Source: Anaerofustis butyriciformans (GTDB lineage Bacteria > Bacillota > Clostridia > Eubacteriales > Anaerofustaceae). Taken from it: a stretch of DNA of 64,000 nt. Position numbers and translations under genes: made by a program. The stretch is taken from assembly GCF_036289385.1 (NCBI RefSeq), contig NZ_JAYFFH010000001.1, positions 372,001 through 436,000 on the forward strand, in the 5' to 3' direction. A model generated the notes under the pieces. That model saw nothing but the letters and a program-made list of their open reading frames with translations, had not been told where the DNA came from and ran no database searches. Shown one piece after another: positions 25,674 to 35,223 of this stretch (its first letter is position 1; every line of letters starts with the position of its first letter).

Positions 25674-25702
25674 AAAAAGCAGGTTAAACCTGCTTTTTTT
25701 AT
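25672..25702 (+). terminator. Rho-independent terminator
   Basis: AAAGCAGGTTAAACCTGCTTT, a short loop and a T-run, after the DUF4153 gene. Confidence 0.85.
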
Positions 25703-25747
25703 ATAACTTTTTATATTATTTTTTTAATTCGTTTTATATTTTATAAA

Positions 25748-25782
25748 TAAAAAAAATCGGATAAAAATCCGATTTGATTTCT
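25748..25782 (-). terminator. Rho-independent terminator of the tRNA
   Basis: AAATCGGAT and ATCCGATTT arms with a T-run on the minus strand, immediately after tRNA-Trp. Confidence 0.8.
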
Positions 25783-25785
25783 TTA

Positions 25786-25861
25786 TGGCAGGGGCAGAAG
25801 GACTTGAACCCTCGGCACGTGGTTTTGGAGACCACTGCTCTACCAACTGAGCTATACCCCT
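25786..25861 (-). tRNA. tRNA-Trp (CCA anticodon)
   Basis: 76 nt with the 3' CCA encoded. The acceptor stem is AGGGGTA with TGCCCCT. The D loop has AGTTGGTA. The anticodon stem is GTGGT/ACCAC with loop CTCCAAA, so the anticodon is CCA (Trp). The T arm contains GGTTCAAGTCC. A terminator follows. Confidence 0.97.
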
Positions 25862-25923
25862 ATTTTTGACACTATAAAATTATATCAAATTTTGTAAAAA
25901 TGTCAATATATATTTTTAATTTA

Positions 25924-26775
25924 TTAAGCCTTATTTTTACTTCCACAAACTTCAATAAGTTCTTTTACTCTTAATTTTAAAGTTTCAATTCCCGCTTTAT
26001 TATATTCTTTTGGATCATATACACTTTCCATTTGTAAACAATCTCTTACACCTTTTGTAAACGCAGCTCTTAAATCCGTTGCATAATTTACTTTACACAT
26101 TCCAAGACTTATTGCCTTTTTAACATCTTCATCTTTAGTTCCGCTTGTACCATGTAGAACCAAAGGAACACTAACCATTTTATTTATTTTATCAAGTCTT
26201 TCAAAATCTAAATTAGGAGCTTTTTTATAAAAACCATGAGCTGTTCCTATTGCAATTGCAAGAGAAGAACATTTTGTTCTATCAGCAAATTCTAAAGCTT
26301 TGTCAGGGTTGGTTAGAAGTACGTCTTTATCATTTACTATTGTTTCGTCTTCTTTTCCTCCTACTCTGCCAAGTTCACATTCAACTGGAACATTGTACTT
26401 TGAAGCATAACCAATAACCTTTTTTGATAGAGCAATATTTTCCTCAAAATCAAGTTTTGACCCGTCAATCATAAAAGATGTATATCCTGCGTCTATACAT
26501 CTTTTACAAAGCTCATAACTTGCTCCGTGGTCAAGATGAAGAACAACATCAATATTATATTCTTTCGCATAATAATTTACTATTTCATAAGCTATCTCAG
26601 GAGCAATATACTTAAGAGTTGAAGTTGTTGTCTGCATTATTACAGGAGAGTTTTCTTCGCTGCATGCTTCGATTATTCCTTTTGCCATTTCCATATTTTC
26701 AAAGTTAAAAGCAGGAATAGCATATTTTTCTTCTTTTGCTTTTTTAAATAACTGTGTTGATGATATAAGTGCCAT
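25924..26775 (-). CDS. fba: Class II fructose-1,6-bisphosphate aldolase
   Basis: 283 residues. The zinc ligands sit in VVLHLDHGAS (about 78-87). ECELGRVGG (about 132-140), AIGTAHGFY (about 175-183) and LHGTSGTKDEDVKKAI (about 207-222) are the family's other active-site loops, and NYATDLRAAF binds phosphate. It interconverts fructose-1,6-bisphosphate with the two triose phosphates in glycolysis. Tagatose-bisphosphate aldolases are close relatives, so the substrate could differ. The gene begins 2 bp after the lgt stop, an operon pair. Confidence 0.93.
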   Translation of the reverse strand: MALISSTQLFKKAKEEKYAIPAFNFENMEMAKGIIEACSEENSPVIMQTTTSTLKYIAPEIAYEIVNYYAKEYNIDVVLHLDHGASYELCKRCIDAGYTSFMIDGSKLDFEENIALSKKVIGYASKYNVPVECELGRVGGKEDETIVNDKDVLLTNPDKALEFADRTKCSSLAIAIGTAHGFYKKAPNLDFERLDKINKMVSVPLVLHGTSGTKDEDVKKAISLGMCKVNYATDLRAAFTKGVRDCLQMESVYDPKEYNKAGIETLKLRVKELIEVCGSKNKA

Positions 26776-26777
26776 AA

Positions 26778-27680
26778 TTACTCCTTACCTAAGTTGTCTT
26801 TACTTTTTATAATCTCTGTTTTATTATCTTCACAAATTTTTTCTGTATTTATATCAGTTACATTATCTTGTTCATTTTTCTCTAAACAAATATTCTCATA
26901 AGATTTGTCTTTTATATTATTATTTTTATGTGTTTTTCTTATTATAACAATTCCAACTATTCCAATAATTATAAGTGCAAGACTTACAAGCTGAGCTGTT
27001 CTAAGACCAAATATCATAAGTGAATCAGTTCTTAAACCTTCTATAAAAAATCTTCCTATGGAATAATATATGAAATAAGAACAAATAAGTTCACCATCAT
27101 ATTTCTTAAACTTCTTATCTATTATGAAATACAAAAGTAAAAATCCCAGAAAATCCCAAATTGATTCATAAAGGAATGTAGGATGAACCATAATTGAACC
27201 AAGTACTGGATCAATAACATTAATTGCCCAAGGAAGAGTAGTCTGTACGCCGTGAGCTTCCATATTAAAGAAGTTTCCCCATCTTCCTATACTTTGAGCT
27301 AACAAGAAACAAGGAGCTACTATATCCAAAATGAAAAGGACATTTAATTTTTTGCTTCTACTTACTAAATATATACCTATAAAAGCACCGATAAGTCCTC
27401 CGTGGATGGCAAGTCCCCCATTCCATATTTTATAAATATCAGATAAATGATTACTATAATAAGACCATTCAAATAATACATAATAAAGTCTTGCTCCAAT
27501 AATTCCAAGAGGCAGACAAACTATCAAATAATCATATATAATATCAGTATCAATACCAAGTTTTTTTAGTGTTCTTGAACCTACTAAAAGAGCAAGAACT
27601 ATTCCCGTTAGTATACATATTGCATACCATCTTATTTCAATTCCAAAAATTGAAAACGCTATTGGATTAGGTGTCAACAT
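26778..27680 (-). CDS. lgt: Prolipoprotein diacylglyceryl transferase Lgt
   Basis: 300 residues, with seven membrane helices over about 250 residues. The signature HGGLIGAFIG (about 92-101), with its catalytic His, and GRWGNFFNMEAHG (about 132-144), whose Arg and Asn-Glu residues are essential, are both present. GRFFIEGLRTDSL near the end is also typical. The last 50 residues (NNIKDKSYENIC...) are a charged tail longer than in most homologues. Lgt moves a diacylglyceryl group onto the lipobox Cys of prolipoproteins, three of which are seen in this window. Confidence 0.95.
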   Translation of the reverse strand: MLTPNPIAFSIFGIEIRWYAICILTGIVLALLVGSRTLKKLGIDTDIIYDYLIVCLPLGIIGARLYYVLFEWSYYSNHLSDIYKIWNGGLAIHGGLIGAFIGIYLVSRSKKLNVLFILDIVAPCFLLAQSIGRWGNFFNMEAHGVQTTLPWAINVIDPVLGSIMVHPTFLYESIWDFLGFLLLYFIIDKKFKKYDGELICSYFIYYSIGRFFIEGLRTDSLMIFGLRTAQLVSLALIIIGIVGIVIIRKTHKNNNIKDKSYENICLEKNEQDNVTDINTEKICEDNKTEIIKSKDNLGKE

Positions 27681-27818
27681 TTTTTATCCTCCTAAAAATA
27701 CATATGGGAATTATATCACACATACATTCATTTATAAATATTTTTATATATATATTATTTCAATTTTACCTAAAATATTATATAATAAATTTTAGTTTTT
27801 TGATAAGGAGATAAAATA

Positions 27819-30800
27819 ATGTCAATACCATTTACACATTTACATGTACATACAGAATACTCATTACTCGATGGATTTTGCAGAATAAAAGAACTACCAA
27901 AATACGTTAAAGAAATGGGTATGGACAGTATTGCAATTACCGATCATGGCAATATGTTTGGTATTATAGATTTTTACAGAGCATGTAAAGCCGAAGGGAT
28001 AAAACCTGTTCTTGGATGTGAAGTATATATGACAACCGGAGATAGAAAAGGCAGAGACCCGATAAACGACAGACAAAGATTTCACCTTATCTTATTAGCC
28101 GAAAATGATATTGGATATAAAAACCTTATGAAAGTTGTATCAATAGCTTATACAGAAGGTTTTTATTATAAACCAAGAGCAGACTTTGATTTACTTGAAA
28201 AATATTCAGAAGGTATTATTGCAACAAGTGCTTGTATTGCAGGTGTTATTCCAAGAAAAATTAATTCAGGAGAAATTGCCGAAGCAAGAAAATACCTTGA
28301 AAAATTTATAGATATTTACGGTAAAGACAATTTCTTTTTGGAAATTCAAGACCATGGTTTGAGAGAAGAAAAAACTGCAAATGAAGAATTAATTAAAATG
28401 GCAAAAGAGTATGGTGTAGGACTTATTGCCACAAACGACTCTCATTATTTAAAAAAATCAGATGCAGAAGCACATGATGTTCTTCTTTGTGTGCAATCTT
28501 CAAGTAACTTAAATGATGAAAACAGACTTCGTTTTCCAAATGACGAATTTTATATAAAATCCCCTGAAGAAATGAGCGAACTTTTTAAATACTGCCCTGA
28601 GGCCATAGAAAACACTCATAAAATTGCCGAGAGATGTAATGTTGAAATAGAATTTGGACATTATCACTTACCTGTATTCCCTCTTCCTGAAGGGATGACT
28701 TCACAGGAATATTTAAAAAAATTATGTACCGAGGGTTTATATAAAAAATATAAAAACGTCACAAAAGAACTAACAGAAAGACTTGAATATGAACTAAGCG
28801 TTATTAACGATATGGGCTTTAACGATTATTTCCTTATTGTTTGGGATTTCATAAATTATTCCAGAACACACGGTATACCGGTAGGTCCTGGAAGAGGTAG
28901 TGCCGCAGGAAGTATAGTAAGTTATACCCTAGATATTACACAAATTGACCCAATAAAATATTCTCTTATCTTTGAAAGATTCCTAAACAAAGAAAGGGTA
29001 TCAATGCCTGATATTGATATCGACTTTTGTTATGAAAATCGTCATAGAGCAATAGAGTACGTTATTGATAAATATGGATTTGATAACGTAAGTCAAATTG
29101 TTACGTTCGGAACATTAAAACCAAAAGCTGCCGTAAAAGATATTGCAAGATGTATGGGAATCAGCTTTGAACAATCAAACAAAATTGCAAAAATGATTCC
29201 TGATGAAAATAAAATAACTGTTCAAAAAGCAATAGACATGAATCCTGAGCTTCATCAATTATACGATGAAGACCCTACAATTACTAAGCTTTTAGATACG
29301 GCAAAAGCCGTTGAAGGAATGCCAAGACATTCATCAACTCATGCAGCGGGGGTTATAATATCCGATAGACCTGTTAGCGATTATGTTCCTCTATATCTTA
29401 ATAAAGACAGTATAGCCGCACAATTCAACATGATTACGGTTGAAGAGTTGGGGCTACTTAAAATGGACTTTTTAGGACTTAAAAACCTAACAGTAATTAA
29501 ACATACTTTAGATAATATTAAACTATCCAAAGGTATTGATGTAGATATTGATAATATCAGCTTTAAAGACCAAAACGTTTATGACACAATAAGCAGAGGA
29601 GATACAATAGGTGTATTCCAATTAGCAAGCCCTGGGATGCAAAACTTTATGCAAAGGCTAAAACCAAATACTTTTGAAGATATCATAGCGGGTATTTCCC
29701 TTTATCGTCCGGGACCTATGGATATGATTCCTACATACATTGAAAATAAACATAACCCTGAAAATATCACATATCTTCACCCTTCTTTAGAGCCTATCTT
29801 AAACGTAACATACGGTATAATCATTTACCAAGAACAAGTTATGCAGATAGTTAGAGATTTAGCCGGATATTCTATGGGACGTAGTGATAACATTCGTAGA
29901 GCCATGGGTAAGAAAAAACATGAAGTAATCGCAAAAGAAAGAGAAGTATTCTTACACGGTAACGAAGAAGCTTATAACAAAGGCGAAGATAAAGAAAAAG
30001 TTCACGGATGTGTAGCAATTGGAATAGACGAAAAAACAGGCAATGAAATATATGACTTAATGGAAAAATTCGCATCATATGGATTTAATAAATCCCATGC
30101 TGCGGCATATGGTGTTATTTCATACCAAACAGCCTATTTAAAAACTTATTATCCTGCTGAGTTTATGGCTGCGTTAATTACTGTTTATATCGGTTCTGAT
30201 GATAGAATGTTATACATGAACCACTTAAAAGAACAAGGAATAGAGTTATTACCTCCTGATGTAAACAAAAGTTATGCAAGATTTACAGTAGATAACGGAA
30301 GTGTAAGATTTGGTTTACTTGCTCTAAGAGGTCTTGGAGAAGGTGCTATCGAAGAAATAGTTGAAGCAAGAGAAACAAAAGGAGATTTTACGTCCTTCCC
30401 TGATTTTGTAAATAAAATTGAATTCCACTCCTTAAATAAAAAAGGTGTTGAAAGTCTTATTTTATCAGGTGCATTTGATTCACTTGGAAACAATAGAAGA
30501 GAACTTTATACTATTTATGAAGAATTTTTAAATAACACTTTAAAACAAAGAAAACAAAATATATCAGGACAAACAACTCTTCTTGATATGCTTTCACAGG
30601 AAGAAAACGAGCAAATTGAAATGCATATCCCTACAATGAGTGAATTTGAAAATGCTGATAAACTTAAATACGAAAAAGAAGTTCTTGGAATGTACATAAG
30701 CGGACATCCTTTAAGAGAGTTTGAAGAGGACCTTAATAAATATACAAGCATGAAACTTTATGAAGTATATGATATGTACGGCAAGAAAAAAAGTGAAGAT

Positions 30801-31469
30801 GAAGATGAAAGTGAAGAAGAAACAGAACCAAAAGTTCAAAATAAATACTCAAAATATAATAACAACAAAAGAGAAAGCATAAGCATTGGCGGTTTAATAA
30901 CAAACGTTAAAGTAATATATACAAAAAAAGATAATAAACAAATGGCGTTTATGAGCATTGAAGATTTGACTGACGACATGGAAATAGTTGTTTTCCCAAG
31001 AACCTTTGAAGAATACAAAAACATATTGCAAACGGATAATAAAGTAATAATCAAAGGTCAAGTAAGTGTTAAAGAAGAAGATGAAGAAGTAAGCGTTTCG
31101 ATTATTGCAGATAAAATTTATGATCTTGAAGACAAAAGGACAAGACCACCTGCTGTAAGAAAGAAAACAAAATCACCAATAGTCAAAACAATTGATAAAA
31201 CAGCTCAGTCCCCTGAAATCAAGAAGTCCAACTCAAATAAAATAATGGGAAAATCGCTTATACTTGTTTTAAATAAAATAAGTCCGAAAACCATGAGTGA
31301 TATTAGACAGCTCTTTGTTAAATATAAAGGAGATAAAAAAGTTGTGTTATTCTCCCCTGTTTCAAAGAAATCTTATGTTGCAAATAAAAGTATGTGGGTA
31401 AGCCTTGAATTTGGATTAATTGACGAACTAGCTGAGCTTATTGGAAAAAACAATATAATAATAAAATAA
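27819..31469 (+). CDS. dnaE: DNA polymerase III α subunit DnaE
   Basis: 1216 residues. The PHP domain opens with FTHLHVHTEYSLLDG (about 5-19). The polymerase core has GPGRGSAAGS (about 357-366) and catalytic Asp residues in MPDIDIDF (about 396-403). The fingers region contains RHSSTHAAGVIIS. The tandem HhH is about 770-890. A late OB-fold runs from about 1017 (SIGGLITNVKVIYTKKD) to 1090, and a tail follows. This is the DnaE (C-family, E. coli-like) enzyme. Low-GC Gram-positives normally also have PolC, which would be elsewhere. SD AAGGAG 9 nt before ATG; terminator directly after the stop. Confidence 0.96.
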   Translation: MSIPFTHLHVHTEYSLLDGFCRIKELPKYVKEMGMDSIAITDHGNMFGIIDFYRACKAEGIKPVLGCEVYMTTGDRKGRDPINDRQRFHLILLAENDIGYKNLMKVVSIAYTEGFYYKPRADFDLLEKYSEGIIATSACIAGVIPRKINSGEIAEARKYLEKFIDIYGKDNFFLEIQDHGLREEKTANEELIKMAKEYGVGLIATNDSHYLKKSDAEAHDVLLCVQSSSNLNDENRLRFPNDEFYIKSPEEMSELFKYCPEAIENTHKIAERCNVEIEFGHYHLPVFPLPEGMTSQEYLKKLCTEGLYKKYKNVTKELTERLEYELSVINDMGFNDYFLIVWDFINYSRTHGIPVGPGRGSAAGSIVSYTLDITQIDPIKYSLIFERFLNKERVSMPDIDIDFCYENRHRAIEYVIDKYGFDNVSQIVTFGTLKPKAAVKDIARCMGISFEQSNKIAKMIPDENKITVQKAIDMNPELHQLYDEDPTITKLLDTAKAVEGMPRHSSTHAAGVIISDRPVSDYVPLYLNKDSIAAQFNMITVEELGLLKMDFLGLKNLTVIKHTLDNIKLSKGIDVDIDNISFKDQNVYDTISRGDTIGVFQLASPGMQNFMQRLKPNTFEDIIAGISLYRPGPMDMIPTYIENKHNPENITYLHPSLEPILNVTYGIIIYQEQVMQIVRDLAGYSMGRSDNIRRAMGKKKHEVIAKEREVFLHGNEEAYNKGEDKEKVHGCVAIGIDEKTGNEIYDLMEKFASYGFNKSHAAAYGVISYQTAYLKTYYPAEFMAALITVYIGSDDRMLYMNHLKEQGIELLPPDVNKSYARFTVDNGSVRFGLLALRGLGEGAIEEIVEARETKGDFTSFPDFVNKIEFHSLNKKGVESLILSGAFDSLGNNRRELYTIYEEFLNNTLKQRKQNISGQTTLLDMLSQEENEQIEMHIPTMSEFENADKLKYEKEVLGMYISGHPLREFEEDLNKYTSMKLYEVYDMYGKKKSEDEDESEEETEPKVQNKYSKYNNNKRESISIGGLITNVKVIYTKKDNKQMAFMSIEDLTDDMEIVVFPRTFEEYKNILQTDNKVIIKGQVSVKEEDEEVSVSIIADKIYDLEDKRTRPPAVRKKTKSPIVKTIDKTAQSPEIKKSNSNKIMGKSLILVLNKISPKTMSDIRQLFVKYKGDKKVVLFSPVSKKSYVANKSMWVSLEFGLIDELAELIGKNNIIIK

Positions 31470-31497
31470 AAGAACCTAAACAGGTTCTTTTTTAATG
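31467..31497 (+). terminator. Rho-independent terminator of dnaE
   Basis: AAAGAACCT and AGGTTCTTT arms, 4-nt loop, T-run. Confidence 0.85.
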
Positions 31498-31598
31498 CTT
31501 TTTTATTAATTTTTTTAGCAATATTGTTACAATTTATGATAAAATGTAATATATCGTAAACATTTAGATATTTTATACATGTAAAGTGAAGGATGAAA

Positions 31599-32483
31599 AT
31601 GGATAACGAAAATAACAGAGATTTTTTAAATAGTGAAAAGGGTGAATTTATAGTAAATAAAAAAGATGAAGATAAAGAAAAAATAAATACAATGTCTGAA
31701 AAAGGAGAATTTATAGTAAATAAAAAAATAGAAAGTAAAGAAAATATAAAAAATAAAGAAGACAACAAGTATACAACACAAGATAAATCAGTCCCCCAAA
31801 AAGATACAATAGAAGAAAATAAAAATAAAGGTAAAAATAAAAAAATTATACCATTTTTAATTCTTGGTTTTGTTGTTATGGGAATACTCGCATTAGCGCT
31901 TAAAGATGCAGGTTCAAGTAATTATAATTATGTCGATTATGCAAATAAAGGTGTAGAAGTAAATGAATATTTTGAAATGTATCCTGAAGATTTCGCTTAT
32001 ACTGCAAATTATATAACTAAAAGATTATATAAAAATGATTTTAATGGTGTTGAAATACCTTTACTTGATGAAAATTTATCATTTAATGATTCTAAGGGAT
32101 ATTACGAATTAATAATAGATGAAAAATATGATTTTAAAATACTCATTTATCCATCTCCTGATTATGAAAAAATAGAAAAAATATATATTTCATATAATTG
32201 GATTTATGCAGATAATAATGGTGAGTTAGAAAAATTAAATAAACTTTATTCTGCATTTATTAATATTATACAAACATCTATTTGGGGATATAACAATGAT
32301 AATAGTAATTTAGAAATATTAAGCACAAATATGTGGGACAAGTTAAACTCGATAGAATATAAATATACTCAAGATGGTGTTCCATATGGAGAAGTAACCT
32401 ATAAAGATGATAAAATAATTTATAATATGAAAGACACAAAAGATGGATTTAATACTTTAACATTTACTCCAAACAATAAATAA
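31599..32483 (+). CDS. KGEF-repeat membrane protein 1
   Basis: 294 residues. I set the start at the second ATG (MDNENN), because GAAGG overlaps the first ATG and the paralogues align from here. Two EKGEFIVNKK motifs (about 13 and 34) lie in the acidic/lysine-rich cytoplasmic part. A membrane helix at about 81-100 (IPFLILGFVVMGILALAL) follows. The outer domain carries GVEVNEYFEMYPEDFAY, KIEKIYISYNWI, TSIWG, MWDKLNSIEYKY and a closing LTFTPNNK, all shared with the two genes downstream. Unknown family. It differs from the other two in the N-terminal part and is the least similar of the tandem three. Confidence 0.7.
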   Translation: MDNENNRDFLNSEKGEFIVNKKDEDKEKINTMSEKGEFIVNKKIESKENIKNKEDNKYTTQDKSVPQKDTIEENKNKGKNKKIIPFLILGFVVMGILALALKDAGSSNYNYVDYANKGVEVNEYFEMYPEDFAYTANYITKRLYKNDFNGVEIPLLDENLSFNDSKGYYELIIDEKYDFKILIYPSPDYEKIEKIYISYNWIYADNNGELEKLNKLYSAFINIIQTSIWGYNNDNSNLEILSTNMWDKLNSIEYKYTQDGVPYGEVTYKDDKIIYNMKDTKDGFNTLTFTPNNK

Positions 32484-32583
32484 AAAATTTTATTTAAACG
32501 GTCTTTTTGATAATTTTATGATACAATATATATAATCATAAAAGTTTCGATAATTTTAAAATATGGTAAAGTGAGGGATGAAA

Positions 32584-33516
32584 ATGGATAACGAAAACAA
32601 CAAAGATTACTTAAATGAAGAAAAAGGTGAATTTATCGTAAACAAAAAAATTGATGAAGAAGTCAAAGAAGAACTAAACACAAAAGAAGAAAAAGGAGAA
32701 TTTATCGTAAATAAGAAACCAACAGAAGAAGAAAACAGTAATATAAGAGAAGATAATAATACTAAGCAAGATGAAAATATAAATACATCTTATAATTATG
32801 AACAAAATAATAATTTTAACAATCAAAAATCCTACAATTTTGAAGAAGAAATGCAAAAAATAAAAGATAAAAATAAAAAGAAAAACAAAAAAATTATTGG
32901 TTTTTCTATTGCTGGGGTTTTAATAATTGCTTTAATAGCTTGTTTTGCACTATTTGGAAATAGTGGTCCAAGTGCTGAAGATTATGCATATAACGGTGTA
33001 GAAGTAAATGATTATTTTGAAATATCACCAGAAGATTTTGCTATAACATTAGACTACACAAATCAAAATTTATATAATGGAGAATTTAAAGGCGTTTCAA
33101 TTCCTTTAACTGAAAGTTTAACATTTAATGATAATGAAGGCTACTATGAAAAAATACTTGATGAAAAAAATGAATTAAAATTAATTGTATATCCTAACGA
33201 TGATTACAAAAACATAGAAAAAATTATATTGTCATATAAATGGATAAATGCGGAATCTGAAGAAGAATATGATGAAGTAACCAAAGTATATTCAGCATAC
33301 GTAAACATGATTCAAACAGTTATTTGGGGTGATAATAATTGTACAGAGGAAATAAATAATAACATGTGGGATAAATTAAATTCAATGGAATATAAAACTA
33401 CTGAAGACGGTATGCCATATGGAGAAGGATCATATGAAGATAATAAATTTATTTATAAAATAGAAGACACAAAAGATGGTATTGAAATTTTAACAATGAT
33501 TCCAAACAATAAATAA
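32584..33516 (+). CDS. KGEF-repeat membrane protein 2
   Basis: 310 residues from the second ATG. Two EKGEFIVNKK motifs (about 13 and 38). Membrane helix about 101-120 (IIGFSIAGVLIIALIACFAL). The outer domain shares VEVNDYFEISPEDFA, KIILSYKWI, VIWG, MWDKLNSMEYK and a final MIPNNK with its neighbours. From its upstream region through about residue 76 the DNA is nearly identical to the third copy (about five differences in about 250 bp), after which the two diverge sharply. So the 5' third was copied or homogenised recently. Its terminator is also the same as the third copy's. Confidence 0.7.
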   Translation: MDNENNKDYLNEEKGEFIVNKKIDEEVKEELNTKEEKGEFIVNKKPTEEENSNIREDNNTKQDENINTSYNYEQNNNFNNQKSYNFEEEMQKIKDKNKKKNKKIIGFSIAGVLIIALIACFALFGNSGPSAEDYAYNGVEVNDYFEISPEDFAITLDYTNQNLYNGEFKGVSIPLTESLTFNDNEGYYEKILDEKNELKLIVYPNDDYKNIEKIILSYKWINAESEEEYDEVTKVYSAYVNMIQTVIWGDNNCTEEINNNMWDKLNSMEYKTTEDGMPYGEGSYEDNKFIYKIEDTKDGIEILTMIPNNK

Positions 33517-33543
33517 AAAAAGACTGCTTATGCAGTCTTTTTT
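33515..33543 (+). terminator. Rho-independent terminator (copy 1)
   Basis: AAAGACTGC-TTAT-GCAGTCTTT with a T-run; the same hairpin recurs at 34534. Confidence 0.9.
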
Positions 33544-33603
33544 ATGATACAATATATACAACTTTTTCGATAAATTTAAAATATGGTAAAGTGAGGGATG
33601 GAA

Positions 33604-34533
33604 ATGGATAACGAAAACAACAAAGATTACTTAAATGAAGAAAAAGGTGAATTTATCGTAAACAAAAAAATTGATGAAGAAGTCAAAGAAGAACTAAACA
33701 CAAAAGAAGAAAAAGGTGAATTTATCGTAAATAAGAAACCAATAGAAGAAGAAAACAGTAATATAAAAGAAGATAATAATACTAAGCAAGATGAAAATAT
33801 AAATACATCTAATAATTATGAACAAAATGTTACAAAAGAAAATAGCAAGTCTAATAATCTTGAAAAAGAGGTAGAAAAAGTAAAAGAAAAAAATAATAAG
33901 CTTGCAATTTTTTCAGTTATTGGAGGTTTAGCTATAGCTTTACTTGTTTTAATAGCAATATTTAATGGCACTTTTAACACAAGTTATGTAGATTATGCAT
34001 ATAAAGGTATAGAGGTAAATAAATATTTTGAAATATCTCCTGAAAATCTTGCTTATACAATAGATTTTGTAAATAAAGAATTTTATCAATATGAATATAA
34101 CGAAACAAAACTTCCAACAATTGAAGAGCTTACTTTTGATGAAGAAAAAGAATATTATGAGAAAGTTATAATGGATGGGTGCGATTTTAAAATAAAAGTT
34201 TATCCTTCAGATAATAATAAAAAAATTGAAAAAATTGAATTTTCTTATAATTGGATGTATTTTTATGATAGACCTGAAAAAGAACATGATGATTTTATAA
34301 ATATTTTTTCAGGTTACATAAATATGACTCAATATTCAATGTGGGGAAACGTTAATTATGAAAACGAAATAAGTAATAAGCTATGGAATAAACTTAATTC
34401 AATAGAATATAAATATACTTATGATGGGATTCCTTATGGTAAAATATCTTATGAAGATGAAAAAGCTTTATACGAAATTAATAATACGAAGGAATGTTTT
34501 GTAATCTTTACTATCACTCCAAACAATAAATAA
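33604..34533 (+). CDS. KGEF-repeat membrane protein 3
   Basis: 309 residues from the second ATG. Two EKGEFIVNKK motifs as in copy 2. The membrane helix (LAIFSVIGGLAIALLVLIAIF) lies at about 99-119. The outer domain has the same framework (IEVNKYFEISPENLAY, KIEKIEFSYNWM, SMWG, LWNKLNSIEYKY, TITPNNK) but many changes. The cytoplasmic third is almost identical to copy 2 at DNA level, while the outer domain is only moderately similar. This suggests strong conservation or recent conversion of the cytoplasmic side with divergence outside. Confidence 0.7.
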   Translation: MDNENNKDYLNEEKGEFIVNKKIDEEVKEELNTKEEKGEFIVNKKPIEEENSNIKEDNNTKQDENINTSNNYEQNVTKENSKSNNLEKEVEKVKEKNNKLAIFSVIGGLAIALLVLIAIFNGTFNTSYVDYAYKGIEVNKYFEISPENLAYTIDFVNKEFYQYEYNETKLPTIEELTFDEEKEYYEKVIMDGCDFKIKVYPSDNNKKIEKIEFSYNWMYFYDRPEKEHDDFINIFSGYINMTQYSMWGNVNYENEISNKLWNKLNSIEYKYTYDGIPYGKISYEDEKALYEINNTKECFVIFTITPNNK

Positions 34534-34561
34534 AAAAAAGACTGCTTATGCAGTCTTTTTT
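34534..34561. terminator. Rho-independent terminator (copy 2), shared by the convergent pduL
   Basis: Same GACTGC-TTAT-GCAGTC hairpin as at 33515. It has T-runs on both strands and touches the pduL stop. Confidence 0.9.
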
Positions 34562-35132
34562 AGTCTCTAATAATTTCAAGCATATCGCCGTTTTTACATC
34601 CTGCAGCGTTACCTTCTTCAATATCGATATGCATTTCAAGTCCACATCTTTCATTAGATCTGATTAATACATTTTCAAAAATCAAACCTCTTTCTCCAGG
34701 AACTCTTACTTTAACGATATCCCCATCTTTAACGCCGTATTCTTTAGCTTGAGGTATAGTCATGTGAATATGTCTGCTTGCAACTATAACCCCTTTATCA
34801 ATTTCAACTTCACCTTTAGGACCTCTTAAAATACATCCAGGTGTTCCGTCTAAATCCCAAGAATCTCTGATTACTTTAGGTACGCCAAGTTTAAAAGTAT
34901 CACTTGCTAAAATTTCGATTTGTGCATGAGGTCTTGCAGGACCAAGAACTCTCATTTTTATCGTACCTTTTGGACCTACAACATCAACGAATTCTTCTGC
35001 AGCGAATTGTCCAGGTTGAGAAATAGGTTTTTTTATAGTTAATTCATAGCCTTCACCAAATAAAGCATCTATATCTTTTCTACTAAGATGAACATGTTTA
35101 TTTGAAAGACCTACAGGTACTTTAGTTTTCAT
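34560..35132 (-). CDS. pduL: Phosphate propanoyltransferase (PduL-type phosphotransacylase)
   Basis: 190 residues: two PduL domains with the metal-binding His residues in VGLSNKHVHLS (about 7-17) and VASRHIHM (about 119-126), and RVLGPARPHAQIEI between. It has no N-terminal targeting extension. No microcompartment shell genes are near. It interconverts acyl-CoA and acyl-phosphate; many clostridia use such a PduL in place of Pta for acetate formation. The gene is alone, with its own upstream region of about 90 bp. Confidence 0.93.
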   Translation of the reverse strand: MKTKVPVGLSNKHVHLSRKDIDALFGEGYELTIKKPISQPGQFAAEEFVDVVGPKGTIKMRVLGPARPHAQIEILASDTFKLGVPKVIRDSWDLDGTPGCILRGPKGEVEIDKGVIVASRHIHMTIPQAKEYGVKDGDIVKVRVPGERGLIFENVLIRSNERCGLEMHIDIEEGNAAGCKNGDMLEIIRD

Positions 35133-35223
35133 CTATCTATAATTCTCCTTCAATAATTAATTTAAATGTTTACCACGAATATTCTATCACAAATCACAAA
35201 ATTTGTACATATTTTTTAAAAAC

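Noticed and set aside
34560..35132. PduL as sign of a propanediol or ethanolamine microcompartment
   Set aside because: No shell or signature enzyme genes nearby and no targeting extension; a general phosphotransacylase is likelier.
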